From a bacterium (GTDB lineage Bacteria; Vulcanimicrobiota; Vulcanimicrobiia; Vulcanimicrobiales; Vulcanimicrobiaceae), in the NCBI GenBank assembly GCA_021832345.1, contig JAKBKY010000002.1, positions 1 to 64,000 on the forward strand: DNA of 64,000 nucleotides, written 5' to 3'. Shown here piece after piece: positions 24,899 to 33,349 of this stretch. Both the position numbers and the translations under genes were made by a program. How positions within the stretch are numbered: the stretch's first letter is position 1; every line of letters begins with the position of its first letter. The notes beneath the pieces are model-generated. The model worked only from the letters and a program-made list of their open reading frames with translations, did not search any database and was not told the origin of the DNA.

Positions 24899-25290
24899 AT
24901 GGGAACACGGACGGAATTGCTCACGGCGGTGGGCACACGGTACCGGGCGGCATCGAGGAGGGAGAAGGCAAGGATTCTCGACGAGTTCGTGGCGGTGACC
25001 GGTTACCATCGGAAGCACGCCATCCGCCTTCTGCGTTCTGATGCCCCGCTAGGGCGATCGAGGGCGGTGCGCAACCGCCTGTACGATGAGGCCGTGCGGC
25101 AGGCGCTCATCGTCCTTTGGGAAGCCAGCGATCGGCTTTGCGGGAAGCGCCTCAAAGCGGCGATCCTCATCCTGATCAACACGATGGAGCGGTACGGTCA
25201 CCTCGATCTGCACCCGTCGGTGAAGGAGCGACTCTTGCAGGTCAGTGCCGCGAGTATCGACCGACTCCTGAGCGAAACGCGGAGGCGGCG
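24899..25290 (+). pseudogene. Transposase/integrase N-terminal fragment
   Basis: From ATG 24899: GTRTELLTAVGTRYRAASRR, then EKARILDEFVAVTGYHRKHA, IRLLRSDAPL and VLWEASDRLCGKRLKA. This is the N-terminal region of a large transposase family annotated as integrase catalytic region. After SAASIDRLLSETRRRR the match ends, so the DDE domain is missing. Confidence 0.7.
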
Positions 25291-25512
25291 CTGTTGCAGG
25301 CGCACCAACAAAATGAGGCATCCATTCTTGCCAAGCGCGGCGCGCTGGAAGCGTCCGGCGTCGTGTTTCTGGCCCTCGTGACGGTCGGTGCGGCCGCCCC
25401 GCTTCTTGTCGGTGCTTGGCTATGGGCTGTAGCGATACTGAGAGGGAAGTGCGAAAATGAACACCATGAAAATGTTGCGGTTGCTAGCCTGGAGCCTGCG
25501 GTTCCTCTTTGA
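25283..25512 (+). pseudogene. C-terminal remnant of a small membrane protein
   Basis: In the frame ending at 25512, AALLQAHQQNEASILAKRGA is followed by a transmembrane stretch (SGVVFLALVTVGAAAPLLVG) and a charged tail (EHHENVAVASLEPAVPL). It has no start of its own and is fused to the transposase fragment, so its 5' part was removed by the insertion. Family unknown. Confidence 0.35.
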
Positions 25513-25573
25513 CCCGAATGGCGCACGCGACGAGGTCGCTCAAGCGGCCAAGAGCGGGCACCCTTACTGCTAA
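25457..25573 (+). CDS. Possible 38-residue small protein
   Basis: ATG 25457 follows GAGGGAAG at a suitable distance and reads NTMKMLRLLAWSLRFLFDPN, then GARDEVAQAAKSGHPYC. It overlaps the end of the membrane-protein remnant in another frame. It may be the next gene of the same lost operon. Only the ribosome site and plausible composition support it. Confidence 0.3.
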   Translation: MNTMKMLRLLAWSLRFLFDPNGARDEVAQAAKSGHPYC

Positions 25574-25848
25574 CGCGTGGAGGCCTTTTCAGCTATATCT
25601 CGCGCCTCGTCGTCCAGGTTGCCTCCCCGATTCGGCACCTCCATGCCTGCGCGCAGACGGCGGGACACCCCCCTCTCTTACGCCCGCCTGCAATTCGCAC
25701 GCAATAGGAGCGCGATTAAGGGGTGACCACGAGGGAAGATCGATGCGAGCCTTGGCTGGGAATACGCCCAATAGCCCGAACGCATGGCGACCTCGCGCAG
25801 CGTGAAGCGCTTGGAATGAACCAACGCGCCGCCGCCGAATCGATCAGC

Positions 25849-26088
25849 ATGGCCGAATTGAAATACACCGTGATCTTGGAGCCGGACCAGGATGCCTTTC
25901 AAGTCATCGTGCCAGCCCTTCCCGAGATCGCAACGTTTGGCGCCTCGGTCGAGGAAGCGTTAACGATGGCCCGTGAAGCCATCGAACTCGCGCTCGCAGT
26001 CCGTAAAGACGAGGGCGAAGAGATTCCGCCGAGCGATTCGTCGGCCACGCGGGTTGAAGCGATCGCGGTCACGCTCCCTGCGGCTTAA
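25849..26088 (+). CDS. HicB-family antitoxin
   Basis: 79 residues from ATG 25849; an ATG at 25816 is also possible. KYTVILEPDQDAFQVIVPAL, then PEIATFGASVEEALTMAREA and IELALAVRKDEGEEIPP is the typical degenerate RNase-H-like HicB fold. The stop is directly followed by the HicA TTG. Antitoxin-first order as shown is one of the two usual arrangements. Confidence 0.88.
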   Translation: MAELKYTVILEPDQDAFQVIVPALPEIATFGASVEEALTMAREAIELALAVRKDEGEEIPPSDSSATRVEAIAVTLPAA

Positions 26089-26310
26089 TTGAGCAAACTT
26101 CCGCAGGTTCGCCCAGGCCGCCTGGTTCAAGCGTTGCGGCGCGTTGGTTTTGAACCGCTTGGTCAGCATGGCTCGCACCTTGCGCTGAGGCGTGGTCCCG
26201 TGAAGGTCATCGTACCGATGCATGCGGGCCAAGACGTGCCACCGGGCACGCTGCGCGACATTCTCAAGCGCGCAAACCTCATGGCTGACGACCTACGCGA
26301 TCTCCTATGA
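26089..26310 (+). CDS. HicA-family mRNA interferase toxin
   Basis: 73 residues from a TTG that abuts the HicB stop. RLVQALRRVGFEPLGQHGSH, then LALRRGPVKVIVPMHAGQDV and PPGTLRDILKRANL shows the dsRBD-like HicA fold with the catalytic His in GSHLALRR. It cleaves mRNA and is neutralised by HicB. Confidence 0.88.
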   Translation: MSKLPQVRPGRLVQALRRVGFEPLGQHGSHLALRRGPVKVIVPMHAGQDVPPGTLRDILKRANLMADDLRDLL

Positions 26311-26400
26311 GCACGTACCTGGGGTTTGAGCACGCACCGTGAGAGACGGCTGCGTAACACCCGCATCAAACACGTCGGGTAGATCCGATGGAGATATTTC

Positions 26401-26415
26401 GGTTCTGTCGCGTTA
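26401..26415. repeat. Solitary IS6 terminal repeat
   Basis: GGTTCTGTCGCGTTA, identical to both ends of the IS6 element at 3845-4656, stands alone. It directly precedes the GTG of a CPBP protease gene and marks the scar of a lost or rearranged IS6 copy. Confidence 0.75.
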
Positions 26416-27162
26416 GTGAGTCAGAGTGAGGTAATCGCGATCGGTCCACGCGATATTCAACCCGCAAGTCTCAACCAGCCCTTCATTCAGCTGATCGAGG
26501 CTACGCGGCTTCACGTTTGGATTCCAGTTGCATTCGCGACATTTTTGCTCACGGCGTTTTTGCTCCCTTCCCTGAGCCTCTTGGGAATGAGGCATCAAAG
26601 CGTCAAGGGCATATTGAATGCTTTCAACGATCCTTGGGTAGCGTACGCTTTCGTGCTCAGCGGGATGCTCTTGGCGCTATGGAGTGCTCGCGGGGAAGCT
26701 CTGCATCTCCGCGAGATACTCGTGGGAAGACTTTCATACTCAACTGCTATTGGTGTCGGCGTACTCATCCCGCTTCTTATTGCTTCCCCTTATGTACTCT
26801 TCACTCTTGTCACCATCGTCCTTCAAAGGACCCTCCCACTAATAGCGGAACCACCGGTGCTCGGAACATCGGTGGTAGGCATCGTTTTTGTGAGCGTGCT
26901 TGGTCCGATAGTGGAAGAGGTGTTTTATCGGGTATGGATTCAGTCCGTGCTGCAACGACATTGGGGAATATGGGGGGCGATCGTTACCGGCGCACTTTTT
27001 GATGCAGAACACGTGGCTACTTGGTTATGGGTATTGCCGCTCGCGATCACCGTCACATGGCTGCGTTACAAATACGGCTCCCTGCTCGTGACGCTGGTTG
27101 CGCACATAACGAATAATAGCGTGGTCGTACTCCTGTTCTTCTTGGCTGGCAAACGGCTCTGA
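26416..27162 (+). CDS. CPBP-family intramembrane metalloprotease (Abi/CAAX type)
   Basis: 248 residues with about seven membrane segments. The conserved motifs are PIVEEVFYRVWIQSVLQRHW (EExxxR), FDAEHVATWLW and LVAHITNNSVVV. Prokaryotic relatives act in bacteriocin self-immunity, peptide processing or unknown roles. The GTG start is the first base after an IS6 terminal repeat, so the true N-terminus may have been altered by the IS. Moderate GC, unlike the core. Confidence 0.8.
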   Translation: MSQSEVIAIGPRDIQPASLNQPFIQLIEATRLHVWIPVAFATFLLTAFLLPSLSLLGMRHQSVKGILNAFNDPWVAYAFVLSGMLLALWSARGEALHLREILVGRLSYSTAIGVGVLIPLLIASPYVLFTLVTIVLQRTLPLIAEPPVLGTSVVGIVFVSVLGPIVEEVFYRVWIQSVLQRHWGIWGAIVTGALFDAEHVATWLWVLPLAITVTWLRYKYGSLLVTLVAHITNNSVVVLLFFLAGKRL

Positions 27163-27177
27163 TCGTATCGTCAACCT

Positions 27178-27340
27178 CCCGGGGCCCGGGGTGCATCCGC
27201 GTTGCGTCATCTCGAATCGGCGGGCGTTCACCGCGTTGCTGCGGAGGTTTCACAATCGTCGCGAAGGGATCGCCGGCCACCGGTCACGTCGTTGACGTCG
27301 TATCGGTGATCGGCGGCAGTCGTGATCGTGGGCTGGGGTG
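27178..27340. repeat. Dispersed repeat, contiguous form (locus B)
   Basis: 27186-27245 matches 2823-2880 and 27281-27335 matches 3698-3750. The two parts are close together here and separated by an IS6 remnant and the YafQ/DinJ module at locus A. The next bases (27348-27368, ATCCACAAACATTCGATTTG) match 168-188 with two differences. Confidence 0.5.
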
Positions 27341-27343
27341 GCC

Positions 27344-27541
27344 TCATATCCACAAACATTCGATTTGGGGATGCTCCGAGGCTGTTGGGATGGCATACTC
27401 GGCGACGACGCCGGGCCCTGGTGGCGTCGGCCCAACTGGGTTAATGCCCCCGCCCTGCAGACCGCCGCAAGCGGTGAGCGCCAACGCGAGCGCAGCGCTC
27501 GCAAACAGGGCAAGCGTAGCGCGCAAGCATGGCATGGGCAC
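27344..27541 (-). pseudogene. Lipoprotein N-terminal fragment overlapping the WYL gene
   Basis: From ATG 27541: PMPCLRATLALFASAALALA, then LTACGGLQGGGINPVGPTPP. It is a convincing lipoprotein signal with lipobox LTAC and a Pro/Gly linker. AEYAIPTASEHPQIECLWI and a stop follow. The linker plus IPTAS recalls the start of Vgb-like propeller lipoproteins, so this is probably a truncated one. It shares about 100 bp with the 3' end of the WYL regulator in another frame. Confidence 0.5.
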
Positions 27542-28448
27542 GTTCGACGAGCATCCGGCGCAATTCGATCGGTTCGAGCAGTTCTACGGCGTCGTTCCAT
27601 GCGATGACGTGGTGCAATGCGACTTCGATATCCGGGAAGAAGATGCGCACGACATTTGCGTCGGTGGCGTCGATCACCTCAAACGGCCAATAGCTGGTGA
27701 CGTCGGCCATGGCGTCGGGTGCAACGCGCAGGATGATGGCGGTCTCCCTGGGGCGTTCCAGCCGGAAGCGCGTCGTGGACTCTCTCCAGTACTCATCAAG
27801 AACGAAGTCCGGGGGGCGCACGAAAGTTTCCGGCAACGCTGCGGCGTGCTCGATGCGATCGACGCGAAAGCTGCGCAGGCCGGACGACGTTTGCGCAACG
27901 AGGTACCAGACGCCGGCTTTGGTCACGAGCCCCAAGGGATCGAGGGTGCGCGTCGTAACTGCGCCTTTGCGGTCGATGTAGCGTAACTCCACCTTCTGGT
28001 CGCTCCATACGGCGCGGTGCAGCAGGGCCAGGCGCTCAACCGGCGGATCGCTCGAACTCCAGCGCCGTTGGTCGATGTGGATGCGCGCGCGCGAGCGTTC
28101 GGCGGCGCGGCGTTGCGGGTCGGCAAGTCCGCCGCGGATCTTTTCAAGGGCGCGTTCCAACTCACGGCTCAGGCCGAGGTCCGCCAGCGCCGATGCCCCT
28201 GAGATGAAGAGCGCTCGCACCTCGTCTTCGCCGAACTGGGTGAGCGCCTGGCGGTAGCCCGCCGTCAATGCGATGCCGCCGACGGCGCCGCGTTGCGCGT
28301 AGACGGGCACACCGGCCGCGCTCAACGCGTCGACGTCGCGATAGATCGTTCGCTCCGAGACCTCGAGCCGTGCTGCAAGCTCTCGCGCGGTACGCTGCGG
28401 CGCGGCCTGGAGCAGAAGCAGTAATGCGAGGAGGCGGTCGGATTTCAT
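27441..28448 (-). CDS. WYL-domain transcriptional regulator (YafY type)
   Basis: 335 residues. N-terminal HTH_11 (LLALLLLLQAAPQRTARELA, then ARLEVSERTIYRDVDALSAA), a linker, and a WYL domain (VWYLVAQTSSGLRSFRVDRI; RFRLERPRETAIILRVAP). Relatives normally end near MLARYA; here CPVCERCARVGAHRLRRSAG is added because the 3' end runs into a lipoprotein gene fragment in another frame. It is divergent from two glyoxalase-like genes, with a palindrome between them, and probably represses them in response to a small ligand. Confidence 0.88.
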   Translation of the reverse strand: MKSDRLLALLLLLQAAPQRTARELAARLEVSERTIYRDVDALSAAGVPVYAQRGAVGGIALTAGYRQALTQFGEDEVRALFISGASALADLGLSRELERALEKIRGGLADPQRRAAERSRARIHIDQRRWSSSDPPVERLALLHRAVWSDQKVELRYIDRKGAVTTRTLDPLGLVTKAGVWYLVAQTSSGLRSFRVDRIEHAAALPETFVRPPDFVLDEYWRESTTRFRLERPRETAIILRVAPDAMADVTSYWPFEVIDATDANVVRIFFPDIEVALHHVIAWNDAVELLEPIELRRMLVERAHAMLARYACPVCERCARVGAHRLRRSAGRGH

Positions 28449-28470
28449 CGCAGGGGCAGGATGGCAAATA

Positions 28471-28485
28471 TGACAGAACCTGTCA
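28471..28485. promoter_or_regulatory. TGACAG-AAC-CTGTCA palindrome, probable WYL operator
   Basis: A perfect 15-bp dyad 23 bp upstream of the WYL start and 68 bp upstream of the first plus-strand ORF. On the minus strand it contains TTGACA, a plausible -35 for the regulator, so autorepression is likely. Confidence 0.6.
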
Positions 28486-28552
28486 AGTATAGCGCGCTAT
28501 GCTGGGCGGGACCTCACGTGCGAGGCATTCCTATTAGGAGGAAAGACCAAGC

Positions 28553-28663
28553 ATGACTCTCCAACTCGGCGGCACCGTGCTCTTCTCACCTGTTCCTGAG
28601 TTTGCAGGAACGCGAAACGAGTTCTTTCGAACGCCCGGTCCTATCGCCGGAGGAGTTGCATAA
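28553..28663 (+). CDS. 36-residue leader ORF coupled to a VOC gene
   Basis: ATG 28553 follows AGGAGGA. It encodes TLQLGGTVLFSPVPEFAGTR, then NEFFRTPGPIAGGVA. Its TAA overlaps the next ATG (TAATG), and the final codons supply the GGAGGAG ribosome site of that gene. It may be the decayed end of a gene or a genuine leader peptide for translational coupling. Confidence 0.45.
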   Translation: MTLQLGGTVLFSPVPEFAGTRNEFFRTPGPIAGGVA

Positions 28664-29034
28664 TGGCAGTATCCGCCAGAGCCAACCTTCAGCTTGTCTA
28701 CGTGTCCGACATCGAACGTTCGACGGCATTCTACAAGACGATTTTCAAAATTGAACCATTGTTTACGAGCCCCCGCTATGTGGCATTCCCTGCCGGCGGC
28801 GAAGCACTGTTTGCCATTTGGACCGGCGGTGAAAAGCCGGATGCGTCGGTGCCGCGGTACTCTGAAATCGGCATCATGTTGCCAACCAATGCAGATGTAG
28901 ATCACCTCTATGAGGAATGGCGACACAACCCTGACATCAAGGTTGTCCGTGAGCCATACACCGAAGTTTTTGGCCGCACTTTCCTTGTCGCAGATCCCGA
29001 TGGTCATATTATTCGGGTATGCATGGTAGATTAA
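28663..29034 (+). CDS. VOC (glyoxalase/bleomycin-resistance fold) protein 1
   Basis: 123 residues. NLQLVYVSDIERSTAFYKTI at the start and LVADPDGHIIRVCMVD at the end give the two beta-alpha-beta units of the fold. The final Glu ligand (DPDGHxIE) is Arg here, so metal binding may differ. It is 14 bp from the next VOC gene and part of a unit facing the WYL regulator. Substrate unknown. Confidence 0.85.
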   Translation: MAVSARANLQLVYVSDIERSTAFYKTIFKIEPLFTSPRYVAFPAGGEALFAIWTGGEKPDASVPRYSEIGIMLPTNADVDHLYEEWRHNPDIKVVREPYTEVFGRTFLVADPDGHIIRVCMVD

Positions 29035-29047
29035 AGGAGATAACCTC

Positions 29048-29401
29048 ATGGTGACCGGTATCGACGTTCAACTCTATAACGTCCAGGATTTCAACCGCGC
29101 CCTTGACTTCTACACCGCCTTCCTCGGGCGTGAACCCACCCAGTTGCATCGTATCGGTGACGGGGGATGGGCAGAGTTCGAGCTGCCCGACGGCTCATGC
29201 TTTGCCATCGGCAAGCATGAAAACTTCCCCTGGCAAGCCGGCTACAACATCATGTTTGCGGTTCCCGATGTCGACGAAGCGGTCCGCTTCGTGCGTTCGC
29301 GCGGCTGCACGGCAAGCGATCCGAGCGAGAGCCCCGTCTGCCGGATGTCGTTTGCTCAAGACCCGGAAGGCAATCACATCGTCTTGCATCGCCGCAAGTA
29401 A
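29048..29401 (+). CDS. VOC (glyoxalase/bleomycin-resistance fold) protein 2
   Basis: 117 residues with an AAAGGAG site. GIDVQLYNVQDFNRALDFYT begins, FAVPDVDEAVRFVRSRG and FAQDPEGNHIVLHRRK end the protein. The last metal-ligand position reads NHIVLHR rather than NxIELx, again divergent. Together with protein 1 it may form a heterodimer. Confidence 0.85.
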   Translation: MVTGIDVQLYNVQDFNRALDFYTAFLGREPTQLHRIGDGGWAEFELPDGSCFAIGKHENFPWQAGYNIMFAVPDVDEAVRFVRSRGCTASDPSESPVCRMSFAQDPEGNHIVLHRRK

Positions 29402-29412
29402 GCCGGCCTCAG

Positions 29413-30204
29413 ATGGTGTTCGATCCGTTGCGTGTAGCGCCTAATGCCCGCGCACTGGCGCTCCACGCGGAAGCGGCTGTAGCGCCGCCGGAACTCGAAC
29501 GTCATCGGATCGACGGAGCAATCGTAGAGATGACTCGCGCCTGCCCGGGATACCACTTCGGCAATCGTTTCATTCTCGACCGACCGCCGACCGCCGAGAC
29601 TCTTCATCGCTGGATTGCTCGCTATCGCGAATGCTTTGCGTGGCGCAGCGTGGAGTACCCGGCGGTCTTAACGTGGTTCGAACCAGCCGGGGAAGCGGTG
29701 AACGTTGCCTCGTTCGAAACGGAGGTGGAAACGCTGTTCGTTGCGCCTGGAGAAGTGCAGATGGTACGATCTCCGCTGGAGGCAAACGCTATCGTGGCCT
29801 TCTCCAGCGAGCGGCACTGGCAGCAACTCGTCGAACTCGAATGCGCCACGTACCACTGGGGCGAGGCGTTCATGCAATGGCGTGCATCCGGTTTTCGCGC
29901 GCTCATGGATGCGGGACATGGCGCATACTACGGCATCCTTGGCGAGGACGGCACGATGCTCTGCGCTGCCGGTGCGTACTATTACCGTGACGTCGCCCGC
30001 TTTGCCGGCGTCATAACGAAAGCGGAACAGCGTGGCCGTGGGCTCGCCCGGCTGCTCATCACCGACGTTCTGCTGCAGATGCAGAAACGAGCGAATACCA
30101 TAGTTATTGCTGCGCAGACGGGTTCTCAGGCAGCTTCGCTGTACGCGAGGATCGGCTTCACGCCGTTTCTGTACAGCCACTCAATGGTCGTCCGCCTCAC
30201 GTAG
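29413..30204 (+). CDS. GNAT-family N-acetyltransferase
   Basis: 263 residues. The N-terminal half (about 120 residues) resembles the inactive first domain of two-domain acetyltransferases. The C-terminal half holds AYYGILGEDGTMLCAAGAYY, then GVITKAEQRGRGLARLLITD, the acetyl-CoA loop (QRGRGLA), and QAASLYARIGFTPF. It starts 11 bp after VOC protein 2 and probably belongs to that operon. Confidence 0.85.
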   Translation: MVFDPLRVAPNARALALHAEAAVAPPELERHRIDGAIVEMTRACPGYHFGNRFILDRPPTAETLHRWIARYRECFAWRSVEYPAVLTWFEPAGEAVNVASFETEVETLFVAPGEVQMVRSPLEANAIVAFSSERHWQQLVELECATYHWGEAFMQWRASGFRALMDAGHGAYYGILGEDGTMLCAAGAYYYRDVARFAGVITKAEQRGRGLARLLITDVLLQMQKRANTIVIAAQTGSQAASLYARIGFTPFLYSHSMVVRLT

Positions 30205-30233
30205 GATCCTGGAGCGGACGAACAACCGGGTGG

Positions 30234-33023
30234 TCACGAGAGTGCTTCTACGCACCTCAAGGTTTCGGAGAGCGAAAGTGCCGTTCCAGTGCTGTAGGCC
30301 GTATCGAACCCTTCGCTTCCGAGAGCCGAAACCAGGGTCGCGACGAGATTGTTATAGGTGCTTGCATTCATTGCATCGCGGGTCGATTGTAGGCGTTCAA
30401 ACGTCGCATCCGCAAAACCAAGGAGTTGTGCGGCTGTCTCATGTTTGCCCAGGGCCGAAGCGAGACGCCCCGCATTTGTCGTCGCGTATGCGAAGACGAG
30501 GTCATTCGTCAGCATTGCAAGGAGGCGAAGTCCCCGTGCGAAGAGGTCGCTTGCAGTATCGAGATTGCCTCTCGTAAGTTCTAGGTCTGCGAGGTTGGCG
30601 AATGCAATCGCATACCACCGATTGCGGCGCGTCCCGCTACCTAGAACCGTCGCTTCGTGCAGGTAGACGGCTGCCCGATCGAACTCTTCGCGCCGAAAAG
30701 CGATCCCCGCCAGATTCGTCAACTGACGTAGGATCGCAAACCGTCGCCCCAGCCGCCGAGCGATACGTAGGCTGCGCTCCGCAAGTTCCTTCGCTTCGTC
30801 AAACTGCGTATCAAAATAGGCCTGCATTGCCAATCCGTTGAGAGCGTCCACCACGCCCAGACGGTCACCGGATGCCTCGAAGAGCTGCAATGCTTCGGCG
30901 AAGAGCATCCTCGATCGCTCGAGGTCCTGGGCGCACTCGCGTAGGGCGATAGCAAGTACGCAGGCGGCTCGCGCGTACGTGTGGGTATCTCCGCTGTCGC
31001 GACTGGCCAAAATCGCCTGTTCTGCCGGAGCGATGGCGTCGTGAGGGTGCCCGGCATAGAGCAGCATCCAGGCTAGGCAAGCGTTGCCCCGGGGGATAGC
31101 CGCCGCAGGAATCGCTTGCAGAGCCATTGCGCGTGCAATCCAAGCCGCCCCTTCGTGGGTTAGGCCAAGCTCTAACCAAACGGGAACTAAATCGAGGCAG
31201 AGCGCCGCGCCGACCGAGGGCGCGAGTTCGTCGTCGAGCGCCCTCCGAAGCGCGGTGCGCGCGTTGTCTAAATCATCGAGGATCTCCGGGAGCCAGAGCC
31301 GCGTCGGGGTGGTTGGCCAGGTGCCTGCCATCGTTGCTGCCCGGCGCGCAACGTAGGCGATATGGCGGGAAGGGGTCGTGGTCGCGTCGACGGAGTCGTG
31401 GAGCAAGTCGAGAGCGTATTCACGCGTTGCTTCCAAGAAACGAAAGCGCTGCGGCCCATCAGGGCGCGTGACCGAAAGGACCAGGGACTTATCCACCAGG
31501 TGCCCGAGTGTCTCGGGTATGCGCGAACGCTCCAGGCTCTCGTTGGCGCAGACCTCCCGCGCAGCCTCAAGCGTCCATCCTCCGCTAAAGACTGCAAGGC
31601 GGCGAAAGAGCTGCTGCTCCTGTTCGGTGAGTAGGCGATAACTCCATGAGAAAAGCGCTCGCAGCGTGGAGTGACGAGAGTGTTGCGTCTGCAGACCTTC
31701 GTTGAGAAGCGCGAAGCGTTCGGTCAGCTCTGCGAGTAAGTCATTCGGAGCGAGTGCGCGTAATCGCGCGGCTGCCAGTTCGATGGCGGTTGGAATGCCG
31801 TCGACGCGGCGGCAGATCGAGGCGACCGTCTGGAAATTGCCGGCGTTGATGTCGAACTCCGGGAGCACAAGCCGGGCGCGTTCTTCAAAGAGGCGAACGG
31901 CAGCCAACTCCCGGGTCGCGGCGAGATCCAACTCCGTATCGCTGTCGTCGGCGCCAAAAGGCAAAGACGGAACGCTGAAGATGGCCTCACCGTGCGTTTT
32001 TAGCGCTTCTCGCCCTGTTGCGAGAATGCGTATGGACGGGCAGCGTTCGAGGATGGCATCTGCGAGCGCTGCGATGGGGGCGCGAAGATGCTCGCAATTA
32101 TCGAAGACGAGGAGCGCGTCGCGAGCTTGCAGCCAGAGCACCGCAGCGTGGAGCGCCTGATCGGCGTCACGAGCAGCGATGCCTAAGGCTTCGGCAAGGG
32201 CCACCGCTACGAGATGCGGATCGAAAAGCTCGGAGAGTTCAATCCACCAGACGTCATCGCGAAATGAAGGGCGCATCGTTTTCGCAACGGAGAGCGCAAG
32301 GCGTGTCTTCCCGATGCCGCCGGGGCCGGTGAGCGTGACAAGGCGATGTTTGTGTAGCAGCTCGGCAACCTGCTCGCAGTCACGATCTCGGCCGATCAAG
32401 GACGAGCGTTCCGCAGGAAGACGAGCGTTACGATGGAGGTGCGTGCCTTCATCGTCGTCTAAACACGTGCGATTTCGCCCACTGCGTTTTGCTGCGTACA
32501 GGGCGGCATCCGCTGCTGCCATGAGCAGTTGAGGGGTGTCGAGAGAACCCGGGTGATATTCGGCGAGGCCGATGCTGATCGAAACGGCAACCGATCCCGC
32601 GTCCTTCGTGCGGACATCGAGTTGCGCGACGGCGCGGCGAAGCCGTTCGGCAATCTCAAGGGCAGCGTGGCCGTCCGTATCGGGAAAAACGATGATGAAC
32701 TCTTCACCGCCGTAGCGCCCCACGAAGTCGCCGTCACGAATCTCTTGCATGAGCGCAGTCGCCACCATGCGTAGACAGTCGTCGCCTGCGAGATGGCCGA
32801 AGCGATCGTTAAAGCTCTTGAAGAAATCGATGTCGGCGAATGCAACGCTCATGTGGGAGGAGTGAGCGCTGGCCGCAACGCAGACGCGCTCGAGAAACTC
32901 GTCCACGGCGCGCCGATTGGGAAGGCCGGTTAATGAGTCCGTGAGCGCGAGTTTCAGGAGATCGTCTTTGGAGACTCGTGGGCCTCGCGCAGAACTCCGC
33001 CGCCGGTGAATGCTCATCGACAT
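30234..33023 (-). CDS. GGDEF diguanylate cyclase fused to STAND NTPase and TPR repeats
   Basis: 929 residues from ATG 33023; upstream codons are open but lack family character. Residues 25-185 are a complete GGDEF domain: DSLTGLPNRR, ADIDFFKSFND, RYGGEEF at 103-109, and an RxxD product-inhibition site (RDGD, 96-99). Residues 205-560 are an AfsR/MalT-type STAND ATPase: Walker A TGPGGIGKT (232-240) and Walker B LLVFDN (304-309). From about 620 on there are TPR-like helices. No DNA-binding domain is present. Likely it makes cyclic di-GMP under control of a ligand-sensing switch; this architecture is unusual to me. Confidence 0.85.
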   Translation of the reverse strand: MSMSIHRRRSSARGPRVSKDDLLKLALTDSLTGLPNRRAVDEFLERVCVAASAHSSHMSVAFADIDFFKSFNDRFGHLAGDDCLRMVATALMQEIRDGDFVGRYGGEEFIIVFPDTDGHAALEIAERLRRAVAQLDVRTKDAGSVAVSISIGLAEYHPGSLDTPQLLMAAADAALYAAKRSGRNRTCLDDDEGTHLHRNARLPAERSSLIGRDRDCEQVAELLHKHRLVTLTGPGGIGKTRLALSVAKTMRPSFRDDVWWIELSELFDPHLVAVALAEALGIAARDADQALHAAVLWLQARDALLVFDNCEHLRAPIAALADAILERCPSIRILATGREALKTHGEAIFSVPSLPFGADDSDTELDLAATRELAAVRLFEERARLVLPEFDINAGNFQTVASICRRVDGIPTAIELAAARLRALAPNDLLAELTERFALLNEGLQTQHSRHSTLRALFSWSYRLLTEQEQQLFRRLAVFSGGWTLEAAREVCANESLERSRIPETLGHLVDKSLVLSVTRPDGPQRFRFLEATREYALDLLHDSVDATTTPSRHIAYVARRAATMAGTWPTTPTRLWLPEILDDLDNARTALRRALDDELAPSVGAALCLDLVPVWLELGLTHEGAAWIARAMALQAIPAAAIPRGNACLAWMLLYAGHPHDAIAPAEQAILASRDSGDTHTYARAACVLAIALRECAQDLERSRMLFAEALQLFEASGDRLGVVDALNGLAMQAYFDTQFDEAKELAERSLRIARRLGRRFAILRQLTNLAGIAFRREEFDRAAVYLHEATVLGSGTRRNRWYAIAFANLADLELTRGNLDTASDLFARGLRLLAMLTNDLVFAYATTNAGRLASALGKHETAAQLLGFADATFERLQSTRDAMNASTYNNLVATLVSALGSEGFDTAYSTGTALSLSETLRCVEALS

Positions 33024-33349
33024 CTCAGGGCATTCGATTGCCCGCGTCGCATAACCAGCGACGTTACACGTTTTCGTCGCGAGCCCTCTTGGCGATTCTA
33101 GGCCCTGCCGGCTCTCCACGCTTTCCGGCAGAGAGCGGGCAGACCCGTGGATGTTTCGTGCGCTCTCGCGCCCGTGCCGGAAGCGGCGGCGCTGCAGGAG
33201 CCGGCGCGGCAACCCCAAAGAGCACGTCGCACGGCGGTACGAGCCGGCTCTATCGCTGTGTTCGTGTTATGCAGGGGAGTGCTCATGCGTCACGTGCTCT
33301 CGATGTTTGTCGGCGGAAACGATGCGATCTCCCCTCAGGAGTACCGGCG
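33024..33349. other. Divergent intergenic region
   Basis: 326 bp between the starts of the GGDEF-STAND gene and the CPBP protease gene. It should hold both promoters. No strong -35/-10 pair, repeat or RNA stands out. Confidence 0.5.
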
